A DNA stretch of 14,084 nt from Lentimicrobiaceae bacterium (GTDB taxonomy: Bacteria > Bacteroidota > Bacteroidia > Bacteroidales > WCHB1-69): contig WRNX01000006.1 in assembly GCA_009776395.1 (NCBI GenBank), positions 1 through 14,084 on the forward strand, in the 5' to 3' direction. The notes under the pieces were generated by a model. It made no database searches. It saw only the letters and a program-made list of their open reading frames with translations, and had not been told where the DNA came from. A program made the position numbers and the translations under genes. Below are positions 12,343 to 14,084 of the stretch, in pieces (within the stretch, counting starts at the first letter, position 1; each line of letters starts with the position of its first letter).

Positions 12343-14084
12343 ATGCCTAACCCTTTAGCAAAAAGTAATACCCAAAAAACTTTACAAACTTATATCAGTT
12401 TGTTTAGTAGTGCCGGCATTGGTTGTTATGGTTTTAAAGAGGAAAATTTTTATTGCATTGCTACTGTTGAATGTTTAGAAAAAAGACTCAAAATTCAATC
12501 ATACAATCAAAAATGTATTTATCAAAGTGGCTATATTTGTGGTGATTTATCTACCAAAGAAGTTAAGAATAAAGTTTTTTCTGAAATGGATTTGTGGAAA
12601 AAATGGTATAATGTGACTGATTTAGATGTGTTGATTGCAACCCCGCCTTGTCAAGGGATGTCAGTGGCTAATCATAAAAAGAAAGACGAGTTAAAACGTA
12701 ATTCGTTGGTAGTTGAATCTATAGAACTAACAAAAAAGATAAAACCAAAATTCTTTATTTTTGAAAACGTCAGGGCGTTTCTTACCTCTATCTGTACTGA
12801 TTTTGATGGAAAAGATAAACCTATACAACAGGCAATTGAAAATAATTTGTTGGGTGATTATAATATACATTTTCAAGTGATTAATTTTAAAGATTATGGC
12901 AATCCGTCAAGTCGAACAAGAACTCTTGTGATAGGTGTTCGCAAAGATTTAAAAGAAATAACCCCCCTTGATTTATTACCTAACCAACAACCTGAAAAAA
13001 CTTTACGTCAAGTTATTGGGCACTTAGAGCCCCTCAAAAAAATGGGAGAAATCAGCGAAGATGATATTTATCATAATTTTCGTACTTATTCACCTCACAT
13101 GGAAAGTTGGATTGCCGATATAAAAGAGGGACAATCAGCATTTGATAATATAAACAACAAAAAAATACCTCATTGCATTAAAGATGGAAAAGTTGTTTAT
13201 AATGCTCATAAAAATGGAGATAAATATACTCGCCAATGTTGGGATAAAGTAGCACCATGTATTCACACTCGTAACGATATAATGTCAAGCCAAAATACAG
13301 TACATCCAACTGATAACCGTGTTTTCAGTATTAGAGAGGTGATGTTAATGATGTCAGTACCTAAAACTTTCAAATGGTCAGATATTTCGTTTGAAAAACT
13401 CAATTTGATGACTTTAAAAGAAAAACAAGATTTTCTAAAAAAGGAAGAAATGAATATCAGGCAGAATTTGGGTGAAGCAGTTCCAACTATTATCTTCCGT
13501 CAAATTGCTCATAAAATTAGTAAAGCATTATCACAAAAGGAATATTCCGAACAGGAGATTACCAATATTATTCAGAAAAAAAAATTATTCGAGCACGATA
13601 ATTTACTGAAATTTATTAGAGAAAATAATAGATTGGGATTTGCCAAATTATCTAAAATAGCAGAGTTAGCAAATGCGCAAAGAGAGAACAATGCGGCTTT
13701 CTACACCCGTCAAGATATTTGTTTTTCAATAGTCAAGAATCTTCCCGATGCAAAAAAATATACAACACTTAATATTTTAGAACCTGCAATTGGAGTAGGA
13801 AATTTTTTGCCCGTATTAATCAACAAATATAAAAGTGTCCCGATTGTCAATATTGATGTTGTTGATATTGATAAAAATAGCATTGATTTATTAAAAGAAT
13901 TAGTTAAAAAGATAAATATACCTGAAAATATAACCATTAATTATATTCATGCTGATTTTCTATTACATTCATTTGAAAAACATTATGATATAGTTGTAGG
14001 AAATCCGCCTTATATGAAAATTACAAAAGAAAAAGCTTTGTTAGCAAAATATAAAGCCAATATTTTCAATCGTGACACAAATAA
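12343..14084 (+). CDS. Fused C5-cytosine / N6-adenine DNA methyltransferase (3' end outside window)
   Basis: An open frame of 580 complete codons runs off the right edge without a stop. Residues 16-390 form a C5-cytosine methyltransferase: SAM motif SLFSSAGIG (19-27), catalytic C103 in PPCQGMS (101-107), ENV (141-143), RTRTLVIGVR (191-200), a target-recognition region at about 205-325, SIREVMLMMSVP, and GEAVP (377-381). After a linker, residues from about 445 form an N6-adenine methyltransferase: FYTR (453-456), SAM motif LEPAIGVGNFL (479-489) and catalytic NPPY (554-557). Both active sites look intact. One chain carrying both activities would suit an asymmetric target with a different methylated base on each strand, probably within a restriction-modification system. 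No nuclease is visible. Base composition is more A/T-rich than the dcw genes, consistent with transfer. A further nuclease domain beyond the edge is possible. Confidence 0.9.
   Translation, partial: MPNPLAKSNTQKTLQTYISLFSSAGIGCYGFKEENFYCIATVECLEKRLKIQSYNQKCIYQSGYICGDLSTKEVKNKVFSEMDLWKKWYNVTDLDVLIATPPCQGMSVANHKKKDELKRNSLVVESIELTKKIKPKFFIFENVRAFLTSICTDFDGKDKPIQQAIENNLLGDYNIHFQVINFKDYGNPSSRTRTLVIGVRKDLKEITPLDLLPNQQPEKTLRQVIGHLEPLKKMGEISEDDIYHNFRTYSPHMESWIADIKEGQSAFDNINNKKIPHCIKDGKVVYNAHKNGDKYTRQCWDKVAPCIHTRNDIMSSQNTVHPTDNRVFSIREVMLMMSVPKTFKWSDISFEKLNLMTLKEKQDFLKKEEMNIRQNLGEAVPTIIFRQIAHKISKALSQKEYSEQEITNIIQKKKLFEHDNLLKFIRENNRLGFAKLSKIAELANAQRENNAAFYTRQDICFSIVKNLPDAKKYTTLNILEPAIGVGNFLPVLINKYKSVPIVNIDVVDIDKNSIDLLKELVKKINIPENITINYIHADFLLHSFEKHYDIVVGNPPYMKITKEKALLAKYKANIFNRDTN

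Overview
The window looks like a chromosomal segment of an anaerobic member of the Bacteroidota. Four things point there: a type IX secretion (T9SS) C-terminal sorting domain, Bacteroidota-type promoters (TTTG, about 21 nt, TAnnTTTG), A-rich sequence instead of Shine-Dalgarno sites before start codons, and the dcw gene order mraZ-rsmH-ftsL-ftsI-murE-mraY-murD. A hydF gene for [FeFe]-hydrogenase maturation suggests hydrogen-forming fermentation. MurE carries the DNPR motif, which suggests meso-diaminopimelate peptidoglycan. No species can be named from the sequence alone.

Layout. 1-2302: a small PD-(D/E)XK nuclease-like protein with a coiled-coil N terminus, then a secreted beta-helix repeat protein with a T9SS tail. 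2303-2788: a composite repeat and a promoter. 2789-4060: hydF, with an in-frame palindromic insertion. 4061-4548: AT-rich gap ending in the mraZ promoter. 4549-12195: the division/cell-wall operon (MraZ regulator, RsmH 16S rRNA methyltransferase, FtsL, FtsI transpeptidase, MurE ligase, MraY translocase), ending in a gene that encodes only a MurD C-terminal domain. 12343 to the right edge: an unfinished fusion of a C5-cytosine and an N6-adenine DNA methyltransferase, probably part of a restriction-modification system. ftsW, murG, murC and the rest of the usual cluster do not follow murD within the window.

The most unusual signal is a layered repeat system. Short arrays of 7-bp units (TAATCAY/TGATTAR, ACTCTCA, CTTGTAA, GAATTGA, AATTAAC/AATGAAA) sit at almost every gene boundary and often supply the stop codon. 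Three copies of a roughly 130-bp multi-hairpin element are joined to such arrays, and the stems covary between copies. Pieces of the same elements also lie in frame inside coding sequences: in the T9SS tail, in the murE N terminus and at the murE and rsmH C termini. A separate palindromic repeat lies inside hydF. In the T9SS tail, the one unit whose TGA would fall in frame carries a T-to-G change. The pattern resembles the Rickettsia palindromic elements that insert in frame in genes, but with different sequences. That comparison, and any function, is inference.
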